Shown piece after piece: positions 18,930 through 27,729 of a stretch of 64,000 nt of DNA. Within the stretch, counting starts at the first letter, position 1. Each line of letters opens with the position of its first letter. Under the pieces are notes generated by a model. It searched no databases and had not been told where the DNA came from. It saw only the letters and a list, made by a program, of their open reading frames with translations. The position numbers were made by a program, and so were the translations under genes. The stretch is from an uncultured Geobacteraceae bacterium (GTDB taxonomy: Bacteria > Desulfobacterota > Desulfuromonadia > Geobacterales > Pseudopelobacteraceae), in assembly GCA_903939115.1 (NCBI GenBank), contig CAJAFV010000097.1, positions 62,001 to 126,000 of the forward strand, in the 5' to 3' direction.

Positions 18930-19480
18930 GGCAGCTCCTCGTGGTATCCCTCGAAAGCCTTGACCTTCCCGCCTGAAGGGAATGCCATTACTGTCCAGAA
19001 CTGCCCCTCTGCCGAGCGGAGATGAATCGTGATAAAGTCGCGCACCCCTGCCACTCCGACATCCACCCGAAGTTGACCGTCGTTGATTTTGCCGAGCCGC
19101 GGTATCCGGACATCTGCGACGACAATACCCTCTTTCACCGGTGATTTCTGCAGCAACGGGTCTGCAGGCTCTTTAGCGCTGCCGTCAGCTCCGTTTTCAT
19201 ACATTTTTATGACTTCTGTTCCCGGAGTCACTATCAGATGATAACCGGTTTGGGATGTGGTGGCTCGTTCCTGGATATACCGCAGCGTTGAAGCCAGCGT
19301 CCGGGCCGATATTTTCAGATTTTCCTGATCTGATGAGGGGAGTCGTGGAATAACCAGCAACATGACCATACTGATAATTACCATCACCACCGCAATTTCG
19401 ATCAGGGTAAAGCCTGCCTTGCGGAGGGTGTTGCGACCCGGCAGGAGCGCATCTGAATCAATCGCAGGGCGAAGTTTCAT
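18926..19480 (-). CDS. gspH: Type II secretion minor pseudopilin GspH
   Basis: 184 aa. A 21-residue leader precedes KAGFTLIEIAVVMVIISMV, the prepilin cleavage site and helix. GspH joins the pseudopilus fibre to the tip. It begins 2 bp after rnd stops, so this secretion run is probably read from a promoter far upstream in the recO-rnd block. The major pseudopilin, ATPase, secretin and GspF are not in this window. Confidence 0.85.
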   Translation of the reverse strand: MKLRPAIDSDALLPGRNTLRKAGFTLIEIAVVMVIISMVMLLVIPRLPSSDQENLKISARTLASTLRYIQERATTSQTGYHLIVTPGTEVIKMYENGADGSAKEPADPLLQKSPVKEGIVVADVRIPRLGKINDGQLRVDVGVAGVRDFITIHLRSAEGQFWTVMAFPSGGKVKAFEGYHEELP

Positions 19481-19482
19481 GT

Positions 19483-20631
19483 CTATGCCATTGCAAGTAT
19501 GCGTGCCATCTCTCCACTGTAGAGCTGCTTTTGCCAGTCCCGCATACCGGGTATGGTCTCAAGTTCCTCTTGTGCTGCACTCTCGGTATCTGCGACCGCT
19601 TCCAGCAGCCAATTGGGCGCAAGTACACCCGGATCGAGACCGAGTTCGCGACTGCAGCGCTCCCGCCAGGCTTTGAGGTTTTTCAGGCGTTCCTTGACAC
19701 GCTCTAAAACCTCTTTTTTCAGCGTGCGCGGGAAGCGGGGTAAACTGCTTTCAGGTGTTGCCATGCCTCTTTCAATAGCCGCCAAAATACCGTCGCCATG
19801 GCGCTGGAGCTGTCCCGGCGTCATGCCTTTGAATAACGACAGTTCATAGAGTGTTTGAGGCCTGTTTTCGGCAATATCAATCAAAGTATCAGCTGATAAC
19901 ACTTTGAATGGCGGCCGATCAAGGAGTTCCGCCTGGTGATCGCGCATCTGGAGCAACTCTTCCAGAACGGCGAGAGTGTGTCCTCGTAATTTTCCGGCTC
20001 CTTTACAATAGAGAAACAGCGGGCCGTCTTTTTCCGTTACCCGCGCCTGACATACTGCCCGCCCTTCCTCTAAGAGCCATACCAGCCGGCCTCTTTGCTC
20101 AAGCTCAGCGCGGAACTGGTCATACAGCGGCAGCAGGTCAGAAGTGTCAGCGGCGGCGTAGGCGCACATCTCACGGCTTAAGGGACGTTTGCTCCAATCA
20201 GCCTTCTGGTATTTTTTATCCAGCTCAATCCCGAAACGCGCCTTTAATAACGCGGCCAGTCCAAACTCAGTTATGCCGAGAAAACGAGCGGCGATCATGG
20301 TATCGAACAGATTCGTTACTTCAATGCCGTAGTCCCGATGCAGTGAGCGGATGTCGTAATCAGAACCATGCATGACGACAATAATTTCCGGATTGGCTAA
20401 TGGAGCAGCCAACGGTTCAAGAGTGGAAAGGGACAGCGGGTCGATCAGCCAGCTTTGCTGACGGGTTGACACCTGGACAAGGCAGACTTTTTCGCGATAG
20501 TGATGGAGAGAATCCATCTCCATATCAACGGCAATTTCAGTCTGTCGGGAGAGGAGCGCGGCAACTTCGGCCAGGCGCGGTGCGGAGGTAATTATTTCGC
20601 AGGTTCCAGCCTGCCTATGGAAAGGACTCAA
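19483..20631 (-). CDS. rnd: Ribonuclease D family 3'-5' exonuclease
   Basis: 382 aa from a TTG that overlaps the mqnC stop (TTGA) and has AAGGAG eight bases upstream. The DEDD exonuclease domain is visible: DMEMDSLH (Exo I), the HGSDYDIRSLHRD segment (Exo II) and YAAADTSDLLPLYD (Exo III). An HRDC domain follows at about 215-290. It trims 3' ends of tRNA and other small RNAs. A second HRDC-like C-terminal part is present, as in full-length RNase D. Confidence 0.92.
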   Translation of the reverse strand: MSPFHRQAGTCEIITSAPRLAEVAALLSRQTEIAVDMEMDSLHHYREKVCLVQVSTRQQSWLIDPLSLSTLEPLAAPLANPEIIVVMHGSDYDIRSLHRDYGIEVTNLFDTMIAARFLGITEFGLAALLKARFGIELDKKYQKADWSKRPLSREMCAYAAADTSDLLPLYDQFRAELEQRGRLVWLLEEGRAVCQARVTEKDGPLFLYCKGAGKLRGHTLAVLEELLQMRDHQAELLDRPPFKVLSADTLIDIAENRPQTLYELSLFKGMTPGQLQRHGDGILAAIERGMATPESSLPRFPRTLKKEVLERVKERLKNLKAWRERCSRELGLDPGVLAPNWLLEAVADTESAAQEELETIPGMRDWQKQLYSGEMARILAMA

Positions 20632-21707
20632 ACCGTAAACTCCTTAATAATGGAATAGGTTGTGGTACGCTGGGCCGCCCGGAAGCCGGCTCCACGTATC
20701 AGGGTGATCATCTCTTGCTGCGACATGCAGAAACTGCAGCCGGCAGCGGCTACTACATTTTCCTCAAGCATGGTGCCGCCAAGATCGTTAGCTCCGAAAA
20801 AGAGAGCTACCGCTGCCATTTTTGCGCCTTGTGTAACCCAGCTGGCCTGAATGTTCGGGATGTTATCCAGTACGATCCGTGACAATGCCAGCACTTTCAG
20901 ATAATCGACACCGGTGGCGGTCGTTCCGCCCAGTTCGGTATTGCCCGGTTGATACGTCCAAGGGATAAAGGCGGTGAACGAGCCTCCCTGATCCTGCATC
21001 TCGCGCACCCGGAAAAGGTGTTCGACAATATCTTCCGGTTTTTCGCAGCTGCCGAACATCATCGTGGCGGTTGTCGGCATGCCGAGATGGGCCGCTTTCA
21101 GCATGACCTCACCCCACTGTTGCCAGCCGATTTTTTTGGGAGAAATGCTGCTGCGCACTTCATCTACCAGTATCTCGGCCCCGCCGCCCGGGATGGAATC
21201 AAGCCCGGCGGTTTTGAGGCGGAGCAATGTTTCGTCGACTGTTAGAGCTGAATTGGCAGCTATACAGATAACTTCTGCAGGCGACAGCGAATGATTCCGG
21301 ATGGTCGGAAAGCGCTTCTTTATCTCCCGGAAAAGTTCCTCAAAAAAATTTATTTTCAGGTCGGGGTTAAGCCCGCCCTGCATCAGCAGCTGGGTCCCCC
21401 CCTGCTCAACAAGCTCGGCGATCTTTTCGTAAATCTGCTCATTCGTGAGAATATAGGCATCCGCAGCATCTTTGTTCCGGTAAAAGGCGCAAAAAGAGCA
21501 GTGCGATTCACATATATTGGTATAGTTCACATTGCGATCAACAACAAAAGTAACCACGCCATCGGGGTGAAGTCTGCGCCGGATTGCATCGGCTCTCTTC
21601 CCGAGAGTCAACAAATCTCCGTGTAGTAACAGCTCAAGGGCCGCAGCACGCTCAATTCTGGCCTCACTGATGGCGGTCATGGCATTGCCCGAAAACGCTT
21701 CATGCAA
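20628..21707 (-). CDS. mqnC: Cyclic dehypoxanthinyl futalosine synthase
   Basis: 359 aa radical SAM enzyme. The cluster motif C-x3-C-x2-C is visible as CESHCSFC at about residues 63-70. GLNPDLKINFFEELFR and SIPGGGAEILVDEVR are characteristic of MqnC rather than MqnE. It closes the spiro ring of dehypoxanthine futalosine in the futalosine route to menaquinone, the quinone used for anaerobic respiration. The start overlaps the thioesterase gene by 8 bases. The other mqn genes are outside the window. Confidence 0.95.
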   Translation of the reverse strand: MHEAFSGNAMTAISEARIERAAALELLLHGDLLTLGKRADAIRRRLHPDGVVTFVVDRNVNYTNICESHCSFCAFYRNKDAADAYILTNEQIYEKIAELVEQGGTQLLMQGGLNPDLKINFFEELFREIKKRFPTIRNHSLSPAEVICIAANSALTVDETLLRLKTAGLDSIPGGGAEILVDEVRSSISPKKIGWQQWGEVMLKAAHLGMPTTATMMFGSCEKPEDIVEHLFRVREMQDQGGSFTAFIPWTYQPGNTELGGTTATGVDYLKVLALSRIVLDNIPNIQASWVTQGAKMAAVALFFGANDLGGTMLEENVVAAAGCSFCMSQQEMITLIRGAGFRAAQRTTTYSIIKEFTV

Positions 21708-22101
21708 CGTTCTTCATTTCGGCTTCAAGCATCTGGCGTATCTCCAGCGGTATCCGCCTCGCCTTCAGGGCCGGACTGACACATGCAAGCGTAACCAGCC
21801 CATCTGAGAGCAGTCTGCCGTCACTTGAGCGAACTATTTTCTGATTGAACGTAACAGATGAACCGCCGATACGAGTCGGACAGGTTGTAACCGAAAGGAG
21901 ATCATCATGAAGAGCCGGTGATTTGAAATCAATTTCCAGCCGTACTACGGGAAAGACAAAGCCATTTTCAGCAAGTTCCGCGACAAGAAAACCGCGATTG
22001 CGGAAGTATTCAGTGCGGGCCCGTTCCATATATTTGATGTAATTTGCATGATACACAACGCCGCCGGCATCAGTATCTTCATAATAAATTCGAACGTCCA
22101 T
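21700..22101 (-). CDS. YbgC/FadM-type acyl-CoA thioesterase
   Basis: 133 aa from ATG 22101; a TTG at 22119 would add six residues. It is a single hot-dog domain with the YbgC signature YYEDTDAGGVVYHANYIKYMERART, in which the Asp is catalytic. Family members hydrolyse short-chain or other acyl-CoA thioesters. Position upstream of mqnC may only reflect clustering. Neither start has a strong ribosome-binding site. Confidence 0.9.
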   Translation of the reverse strand: MDVRIYYEDTDAGGVVYHANYIKYMERARTEYFRNRGFLVAELAENGFVFPVVRLEIDFKSPALHDDLLSVTTCPTRIGGSSVTFNQKIVRSSDGRLLSDGLVTLACVSPALKARRIPLEIRQMLEAEMKNVA

Positions 22102-22213
22102 TGCCTGGCTAGTGTCCAATCTTCACGATATTGTCCTACCTTAGTGTACGGTTTACGACCGCGCATTATTACTCAGTATGACTCCATTGTAAAGGTTGAT
22201 TATCGGTGGCAAT

Positions 22214-22942
22214 TCAGCGACACACCTGATGCAAAAAATCCAGACTTTTCAACTTTCTGGCGGCATGGGTGGCAATTGACTCATCCAGCAGGAATGCTGC
22301 CTGTTCGAGTGCTTCTGCATCAAGTTCCAGCTGGCCGAAACGGCTGGTAGCCAGGCAGGCGCTCAGGCTTTGCAGGGAAGCCGACGAAATTTTACGGCCG
22401 GTTGCGGCACAGAAGCGACAGACCAGTTCCCCCCCCTGCTGCATAAGCGCCCCAAGCACGCCAAAATCTGCGCCGCAGCGGCAGCATCCCTCAAGTGAAG
22501 GACGGTAGCCAAGGATATTCAGTACATTTATTTCAAACATCCGGCGGTCGGATGCCACGCTTTGTCCGGAGTCCAGACGTTCAAGATATGTCGCGAACAG
22601 ACGATACAATCGTGGCAGCGGCTCTCCTTCCGGGGTGAGGCATTCCAGCAGTTCGCAGGCATACAACCCATGGGCAATCGCACAGAGTTCGCCCCGAATC
22701 CCTGAATAGAGTGTGATGACATCGGCGCTACGCAGAGAGGAGAGGCCGTCTTTGTAGTTCAGTTCGAGGTTAATCCGGGCAAACGGTTCCAGAGCAGGGC
22801 CGAAGCGTTTGCGACTATTGCGGGCGCCACGGGCAAACCCTTTCAGGCGGCCATGTTCGAGCGTAAACAGCGACACAATACGGTCACTCTCGCCATAGTC
22901 CGAATTTGAAAGCACGAAGGCTTGCAGCTTTTCTAGGTGCAT
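22214..22942 (-). CDS. recO: DNA repair protein RecO
   Basis: 242 aa. The N-terminal OB fold is recognisable (AFVLSNSDYGESDRIVSLFT, then GRLKGFARGARNSRKRFG). The zinc-binding part has CCRCGADFG and, about 17 residues later, CRFC. RecO loads RecA with RecR on SSB-coated gaps. It is the first gene of the long minus-strand block. Confidence 0.95.
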   Translation of the reverse strand: MHLEKLQAFVLSNSDYGESDRIVSLFTLEHGRLKGFARGARNSRKRFGPALEPFARINLELNYKDGLSSLRSADVITLYSGIRGELCAIAHGLYACELLECLTPEGEPLPRLYRLFATYLERLDSGQSVASDRRMFEINVLNILGYRPSLEGCCRCGADFGVLGALMQQGGELVCRFCAATGRKISSASLQSLSACLATSRFGQLELDAEALEQAAFLLDESIATHAARKLKSLDFLHQVCR

Positions 22943-22980
22943 GGTTGTCTTTCCTGCTCCTGCGGGTGCAAACGCAATGA

Positions 22981-23256
22981 TTACTCCGTGTTCTCTGTGC
23001 AGCTATCCGCCTGTATCTCTGCGAGCATGTCCAGAGCAAAGTTCTTTGCCCGCCCACCCGGAGCGATCATGCCGTATGCGATTGCTTCCCGCAGTTCCGA
23101 CTCGGTGGCCCCTTCCGACTTCGCGACCGCGAAGTGTTTTTTCAGTCAGGTCGGACATCCGACTGCAATGGCGCACCCCACTCTGATCAACTCTCGAACC
23201 CTGCCGTCAAGCACCTCTTCATACTCATAATCAAGGAATTTTTTTCGAATGTTCAT
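22981..23256 (-). CDS. AhpD-like (carboxymuconolactone decarboxylase family) selenoprotein, in-frame UGA
   Basis: 91 aa if the TGA at 23146-23148 is read as selenocysteine. The ATG at 23256 has GGGAG seven bases upstream. Residues before the TGA read RVGCAIAVGCPT and residues after it LKKHFAVAKSEGATESELREA, so the AhpD/CMD redox motif CxxCxxxH is present as C34-P-T-Sec37-L-K-K-H. A perfect 7-bp hairpin with a GGUC apical loop starts 10 nt after the TGA, with the loop Gs 18-19 nt from it, as required of a bacterial SECIS. The family reduces peroxides or disulfides. The last codons come from a CACAGAG repeat arm. AhpD-like CxxU selenoproteins are known in related bacteria. Confidence 0.88.
23118..23135 (-). 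promoter_or_regulatory. Bacterial SECIS element of the AhpD-like selenoprotein
   Basis: On the minus strand ACTTCGC-GGTC-GCGAAGT forms a seven-pair stem with a four-base loop beginning GG. The loop lies 18 nt downstream of the UGA, within the 16-37 nt window accepted for bSECIS elements. SelB bound here would direct selenocysteine insertion. Confidence 0.82.
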
Positions 23257-23530
23257 GGTGGTTCTCCCGGAATAAGTGTTTGTTCCTCTTTCGCTCCGAT
23301 GAGCCGTCAGCGTTAGTGCTCGTATAATCCGGCGACAATATACCATGCGCCTTTGTCGGCACCAATTTAAAAAACCTCTGTTTTTGTTGTTTACTCTTCT
23401 GCCGTTGAAATGTTTTACTCGAATTAATGGATATTTTTCTATAGCATGCACATCGGTATGAGGCCGGCAATGCCGCGCCGGGGTTTAGGGCCGTCCACAA
23501 ATAATCGCCTGACTCATAAAGGTTATCCAT
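23257..23530. other. Divergent intergenic region between the selenoprotein gene and mutS2
   Basis: This 274-bp stretch must hold the promoters of both genes. It is moderately A+T-rich around 23365-23450. I see no clear -35/-10 pair, operator or RNA structure that I would defend. Confidence 0.4.
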
Positions 23531-25912
23531 ATGATCGCTTCAGAAACACTCGTCTGTCTCGAATTCGACAAAATTCTTGCCGAAATTTCCCGGCATGCCC
23601 ACAGCTCCTGCACAACTGATCGTATCGGAAGAATCCGGCCGCTCACTGACCTTCAGGAAATCAGAACAATATCAGGGCGTATCGGCGAAATCCGCGCCCT
23701 TGATCTTGCAGGCATCACCCTTGCTCTGGGACATTTTGAGGATATCCGGCCATCACTTGAACGGTTGCAGCCGCTCGGGGCCGTTCTGTCGCCGCACGAA
23801 CTGCTGCTGTTTATTCCGGTATTTCGTCTCTATGCCGCTCTGGCCCGCCAATGTGCACACCGTGACGACATACCCCTGCTCCGTTCGATTGATCCCCCTC
23901 TGCAGGGCCTTCCCGATATTCTTGAGCCCCTCGTGGCCTCAATTGATGCCGATGGCAGCATCATGGACTCTGCTTCAACGCTGCTCAAAGATATCCGCCG
24001 TGCCAAACGTGGTCTGGCGGGGCGCATCCGCAAAAAAATTGAGGAAATTATCCGGGACAACGGCATTGAAAAATTTCTTCAGGATGATTTCATAACACAG
24101 CGTTCCGGGCGTTGGGTCATCCCGGTGCGCATGGACTCCAAGGGGATGGTCAAGGGCGTGGTGCATGATGTCTCCTCATCTGGTGAAACCGCGTTCATGG
24201 AGCCGCTGGAGATCATACCCTTTGTTAATGAGCTCGAAAACCTGACTGCCGAGGAAAAGGCCGAGGAGATCCGCGTCTTGCGCCAGCTTTCAGGCTGGTT
24301 ACGCGAGGACGCGGATCAAATTGCCGCTAGCTTTGAAACTCTGCTGGAGCTTGACCTGCTTGGCAGTATGGCGCGCTTTGCCATCGAGTTCGACCTGGAG
24401 CCGGCCCTGATAAATGAACAGGGTGAGTTACGTCTGGTGGAAGCTCGGCATCCGTTACTGTTAATGATGATGAAGCGGGGAATCCTGAAACAGGTGGAGC
24501 CGCTTGGACTGGAGTTGGGCGGGGGCAGGGGAGAATCTGATCCCGCCTCGGTCATGGTTATCACCGGTCCCAACGCGGGCGGCAAAACCATTGCCCTTAA
24601 GACGGCGGGAATGCTGGTGCTGATGGCGCTCTCCGGCCTGCCGGTGCCGGCGGGAGCACGCTCGACCTTTCCGCTTATTGATGCGCTTCTGGTTGATATC
24701 GGAGATGAACAGTCAATAGAACGGAGCCATTCCACCTTTTCTGCCCATGCTGCACGGATAACGGCCATTATTGAGCAGGGGGGCGTTGCCACTCTGGTGC
24801 TGCTGGACGAGCTTGGAGCAGGTACCGAGCCGCTGCAGGGGGCGGCCATTGCCTGCGGAGTGCTGCATGAACTGCAGCAGCAGGGCTGCATGGTGATTGC
24901 AACGACGCACTTGAGCGATATTATCGGTTTTGTCCACCGCTCTCCCGGCATGATCAACGCCGGCATGGAGTTTGATGATGCCAGTTTTACTCCGCTCTAT
25001 CGTCTTATCGTCGGCGAGCCGGGGCAGTCTCATGCCATAGAGATCGCCCGTCGCTTCGGCATGCCGGAACGTGTGATAGCCTTTGCCCGCCAGATGCTTG
25101 GCAATGCCGGTAGTGAGTTTGCCGGGCTGTTGACCGAACTCCGCCAGAAGCGGAAAGAGTTTGAAGATCTCCGCGCCGCTCTCAACGCGCGCGAACGCTC
25201 ACTGGATCTAAGGAGTACCGATCTTGATGCCCGGGCGGATGAAGTGCTCCAGATTCGCAAAGAGGCTGCCGAAAAGGGGTGGAACGATGCCAAAGAGCTT
25301 ATTTCCGCCACAAGAAGGCGTACCAACGCCCTTTTGGATGAGTTGAAGCGTGAGAAACGAAGCGACATCGTCGACGAGTTGCGGCAGGTCGAGACGGAGT
25401 TGACGGCACAGCTTAAGCCGGGCAACGACCAACCGGAGCTGCTGCCGCTAAAGTCAGTAAAGGTAGGTGATCACGTTCATATCCGTTTGTTGCGTTGTGA
25501 CGGTATCGTGTTGGCCGTTGATGAGCGGAGTGGCAAAACACGGGTCAGGGCGGGGCGGATGGAGTTGGAGGTGCCGCTTGCAGAGTTGGCTAAGCCGCTG
25601 TCAAAAGGTGACGGCAGGAAGAATAAGCCGTCAGCCGGAACCTGGCGCACCACTATTGAGGAAAGTGAACAGCGGGAGTTAAAGCTGATCGGGATGCGAG
25701 TGGAAGAGGCGTTGGCCGAGCTGGAGCCATTTATCAGTCATGCCGCCGCTGCGGGCCTGCAGGAGGTGCGGGTTATTCACGGCATGGGTACCGGTCGGCT
25801 GCGGGATGCCGTGCGGGAAGAGTTGGGCCGGCATCCGCTGGTTGAGGGATTCAGGCCGGGTGAACCGCATGAAGGACGTGATGGTGCTACGGTGGTGACG
25901 CTGAGGACATAA
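23531..25912 (+). CDS. mutS2: Endonuclease MutS2
   Basis: 793 aa, full length. The ATPase core has Walker A ITGPNAGGKT at about 342-351, Walker B LVLLDELGAGTEP, and the TTHLSD switch. A coiled, charged region of about 150 residues follows, then a C-terminal Smr nuclease domain with EVRVIHGMGTGRLRDAVREE. There is no N-terminal mismatch-recognition domain, which separates MutS2 from MutS. MutS2 suppresses recombination and, in some bacteria, acts on collided ribosomes. Confidence 0.96.
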   Translation: MIASETLVCLEFDKILAEISRHAHSSCTTDRIGRIRPLTDLQEIRTISGRIGEIRALDLAGITLALGHFEDIRPSLERLQPLGAVLSPHELLLFIPVFRLYAALARQCAHRDDIPLLRSIDPPLQGLPDILEPLVASIDADGSIMDSASTLLKDIRRAKRGLAGRIRKKIEEIIRDNGIEKFLQDDFITQRSGRWVIPVRMDSKGMVKGVVHDVSSSGETAFMEPLEIIPFVNELENLTAEEKAEEIRVLRQLSGWLREDADQIAASFETLLELDLLGSMARFAIEFDLEPALINEQGELRLVEARHPLLLMMMKRGILKQVEPLGLELGGGRGESDPASVMVITGPNAGGKTIALKTAGMLVLMALSGLPVPAGARSTFPLIDALLVDIGDEQSIERSHSTFSAHAARITAIIEQGGVATLVLLDELGAGTEPLQGAAIACGVLHELQQQGCMVIATTHLSDIIGFVHRSPGMINAGMEFDDASFTPLYRLIVGEPGQSHAIEIARRFGMPERVIAFARQMLGNAGSEFAGLLTELRQKRKEFEDLRAALNARERSLDLRSTDLDARADEVLQIRKEAAEKGWNDAKELISATRRRTNALLDELKREKRSDIVDELRQVETELTAQLKPGNDQPELLPLKSVKVGDHVHIRLLRCDGIVLAVDERSGKTRVRAGRMELEVPLAELAKPLSKGDGRKNKPSAGTWRTTIEESEQRELKLIGMRVEEALAELEPFISHAAAAGLQEVRVIHGMGTGRLRDAVREELGRHPLVEGFRPGEPHEGRDGATVVTLRT

Positions 25913-25967
25913 TCGAATACTCTTATTTTGACCAATTCACCCCTCTGCTGTTACTGTTTTTAGGTGG

Positions 25968-27683
25968 TTATTTTGCCCAAATAAAGAGTGAAGGTGATGG
26001 AGTTCCTGTTGGATCTTGCGTTACAGTTCCTATCATAAGATTCTTGTTCAGCGCCATGACTCCGCTAAACAATGAGCTCCAATCACCTGAAGCACTGAAT
26101 ACGCCTCCGGTAGACATTGCTGAAAATCTTCCTGAAAAATCGGACACCACAGTGCTACTTTGAGTAATATTGCTAAAGAGAGCATTCCCTAATGTATCAA
26201 GAGTCGTAGTTGCTCTCCCCCATTCTGTTTGTCCTTGCAGCATCAGGTAGTTGGTTCTCCATGATCCCTGCATATCGGCAAGCGAGAATGATGTGCCACC
26301 CGTCTTTACAAAAAAGCTGATAGCGTCAGAACCATCGCTGTTTGTCATAACCATAACGATCAAGCTCTTATCTACTGTTAGGGTGCCATGCAAAGACGGA
26401 AAGCCAGGAGCAGTGACTACGCCCTGATTGTTGATGCTTAAATTTAATGATCTGCCAGATGTTGATACGGTTCCTGTACCTGAACTTTTAAGTTGATTGG
26501 AAATTACGGCTTCGCCAAGGCTGCTAATATTGACATCTCCGCGCTCCCAGACATTGTATGAAGTAGAACTGCTCGTGCCATTCAGTATCAGATTGTTTGC
26601 TTTCCACACCCCTTGCAGGTCGCTCTGCTGAAAACCGCTTCCTGTCTTCACCATAATATAGAGACTCTTATCAATTGGCGTACCGCCAGTACCAATAATA
26701 AGTTGTTTATTGCGTGCCATGTACATTTTAGTAGATGCGTCTGGGTCGGGACTGGTGACAGTTACAGTTCCGTCGGAAGTTATAGCAAGCCTCGGTAGGA
26801 CGGTTGGTGAAGTCCTGCCATGAGAATTTGTACCATCTGAAAACACAGTTTGAGCATTAGCATCAATTGTCACCAAGTCTCGAGCCCAGTATGAATTATT
26901 GCTATCAATAATCATTTGATAGAATTGCCACGTTCCCTGCAAATCACTTCTAGCATAATCTGGGGTAGAAGCATTCCCTTCGTCTGTAATGCCGCCAGTG
27001 TTAGGGAAAATAACTGTTGATGCGCTTGCAATATTTGCCGGGTTGTTGTTGACGGTCACTATCCCGTTTGATGTAATTACCGAGACGATAGTTTGGCCAT
27101 TGAGATAAACATAGAAGACTCCAGCTTCGGCAATTATGGAAATCCTAGTAAACACCAAATCAACTCCCTTATCAATTACCAGAGAGCCATTCATAAAGTC
27201 TCTTTGACTGGCAGGCACTAAAGAGGGGTAAAGACCATCAAGGCCTGATCTCAGGCTATTTGCAATATACGTAATATTTGCCATTATCGCAGGCAATGCG
27301 GCTGGGTTATTATAGGTTGCGTCAGCAGAAGAGCCCACTGCGGCCTTCTTTACACAGAGGTCAGTGAGTGGATTGATGTTTGTGACAGATGTAGACTCCG
27401 TTGCTGAATAATAACTGCCCGCTTTGAGGATAAAAGGAGCCCTCATGCCATCGACAATGAATGTGAATCGTCCATTAGAATCAATTGATGATCTGATTTC
27501 TGTTCCCTGTACATCCTTTAAATACGCCGTTCCGGTAAGCGCAGCTCCTTGAGAAGCCGTTCCAGAAATTGTCTTCGAAACTACACCGGCAAAAGGAACC
27601 GTATCACTTGCAGTACCGCCGCTGCAGCCTTGAAGGGAAAGCATCGGTAAAGACATCAATAAACACAAAATTATATATTGCAT
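25968..27683 (-). CDS. Putative lipoprotein with three internal repeats
   Basis: 571 aa of unknown function. The signal ends in a lipobox with Cys20 (LSLQGCSGG). Residues 40-100 resemble a carboxypeptidase-regulatory-like beta sandwich (TGTAYLKDVQGTEIRSSID). The last 330 residues hold three repeats of roughly 100 aa, each beginning DLQGTWQFYQM, DLQGVWKANNL or MQGSWRTNYLM and ending with a strand like KSLIVMVMT. Ser/Thr/Asn-rich composition suggests a surface or outer-membrane lipoprotein. Codon use is more A/T-rich than the blocks on either side. Confidence 0.7.
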   Translation of the reverse strand: MQYIILCLLMSLPMLSLQGCSGGTASDTVPFAGVVSKTISGTASQGAALTGTAYLKDVQGTEIRSSIDSNGRFTFIVDGMRAPFILKAGSYYSATESTSVTNINPLTDLCVKKAAVGSSADATYNNPAALPAIMANITYIANSLRSGLDGLYPSLVPASQRDFMNGSLVIDKGVDLVFTRISIIAEAGVFYVYLNGQTIVSVITSNGIVTVNNNPANIASASTVIFPNTGGITDEGNASTPDYARSDLQGTWQFYQMIIDSNNSYWARDLVTIDANAQTVFSDGTNSHGRTSPTVLPRLAITSDGTVTVTSPDPDASTKMYMARNKQLIIGTGGTPIDKSLYIMVKTGSGFQQSDLQGVWKANNLILNGTSSSTSYNVWERGDVNISSLGEAVISNQLKSSGTGTVSTSGRSLNLSINNQGVVTAPGFPSLHGTLTVDKSLIVMVMTNSDGSDAISFFVKTGGTSFSLADMQGSWRTNYLMLQGQTEWGRATTTLDTLGNALFSNITQSSTVVSDFSGRFSAMSTGGVFSASGDWSSLFSGVMALNKNLMIGTVTQDPTGTPSPSLFIWAK

Positions 27684-27729
27684 AATCCCTCTGGCAATCT
27701 ATCGCTCACTGGACGTGTTTCATAGGAAA

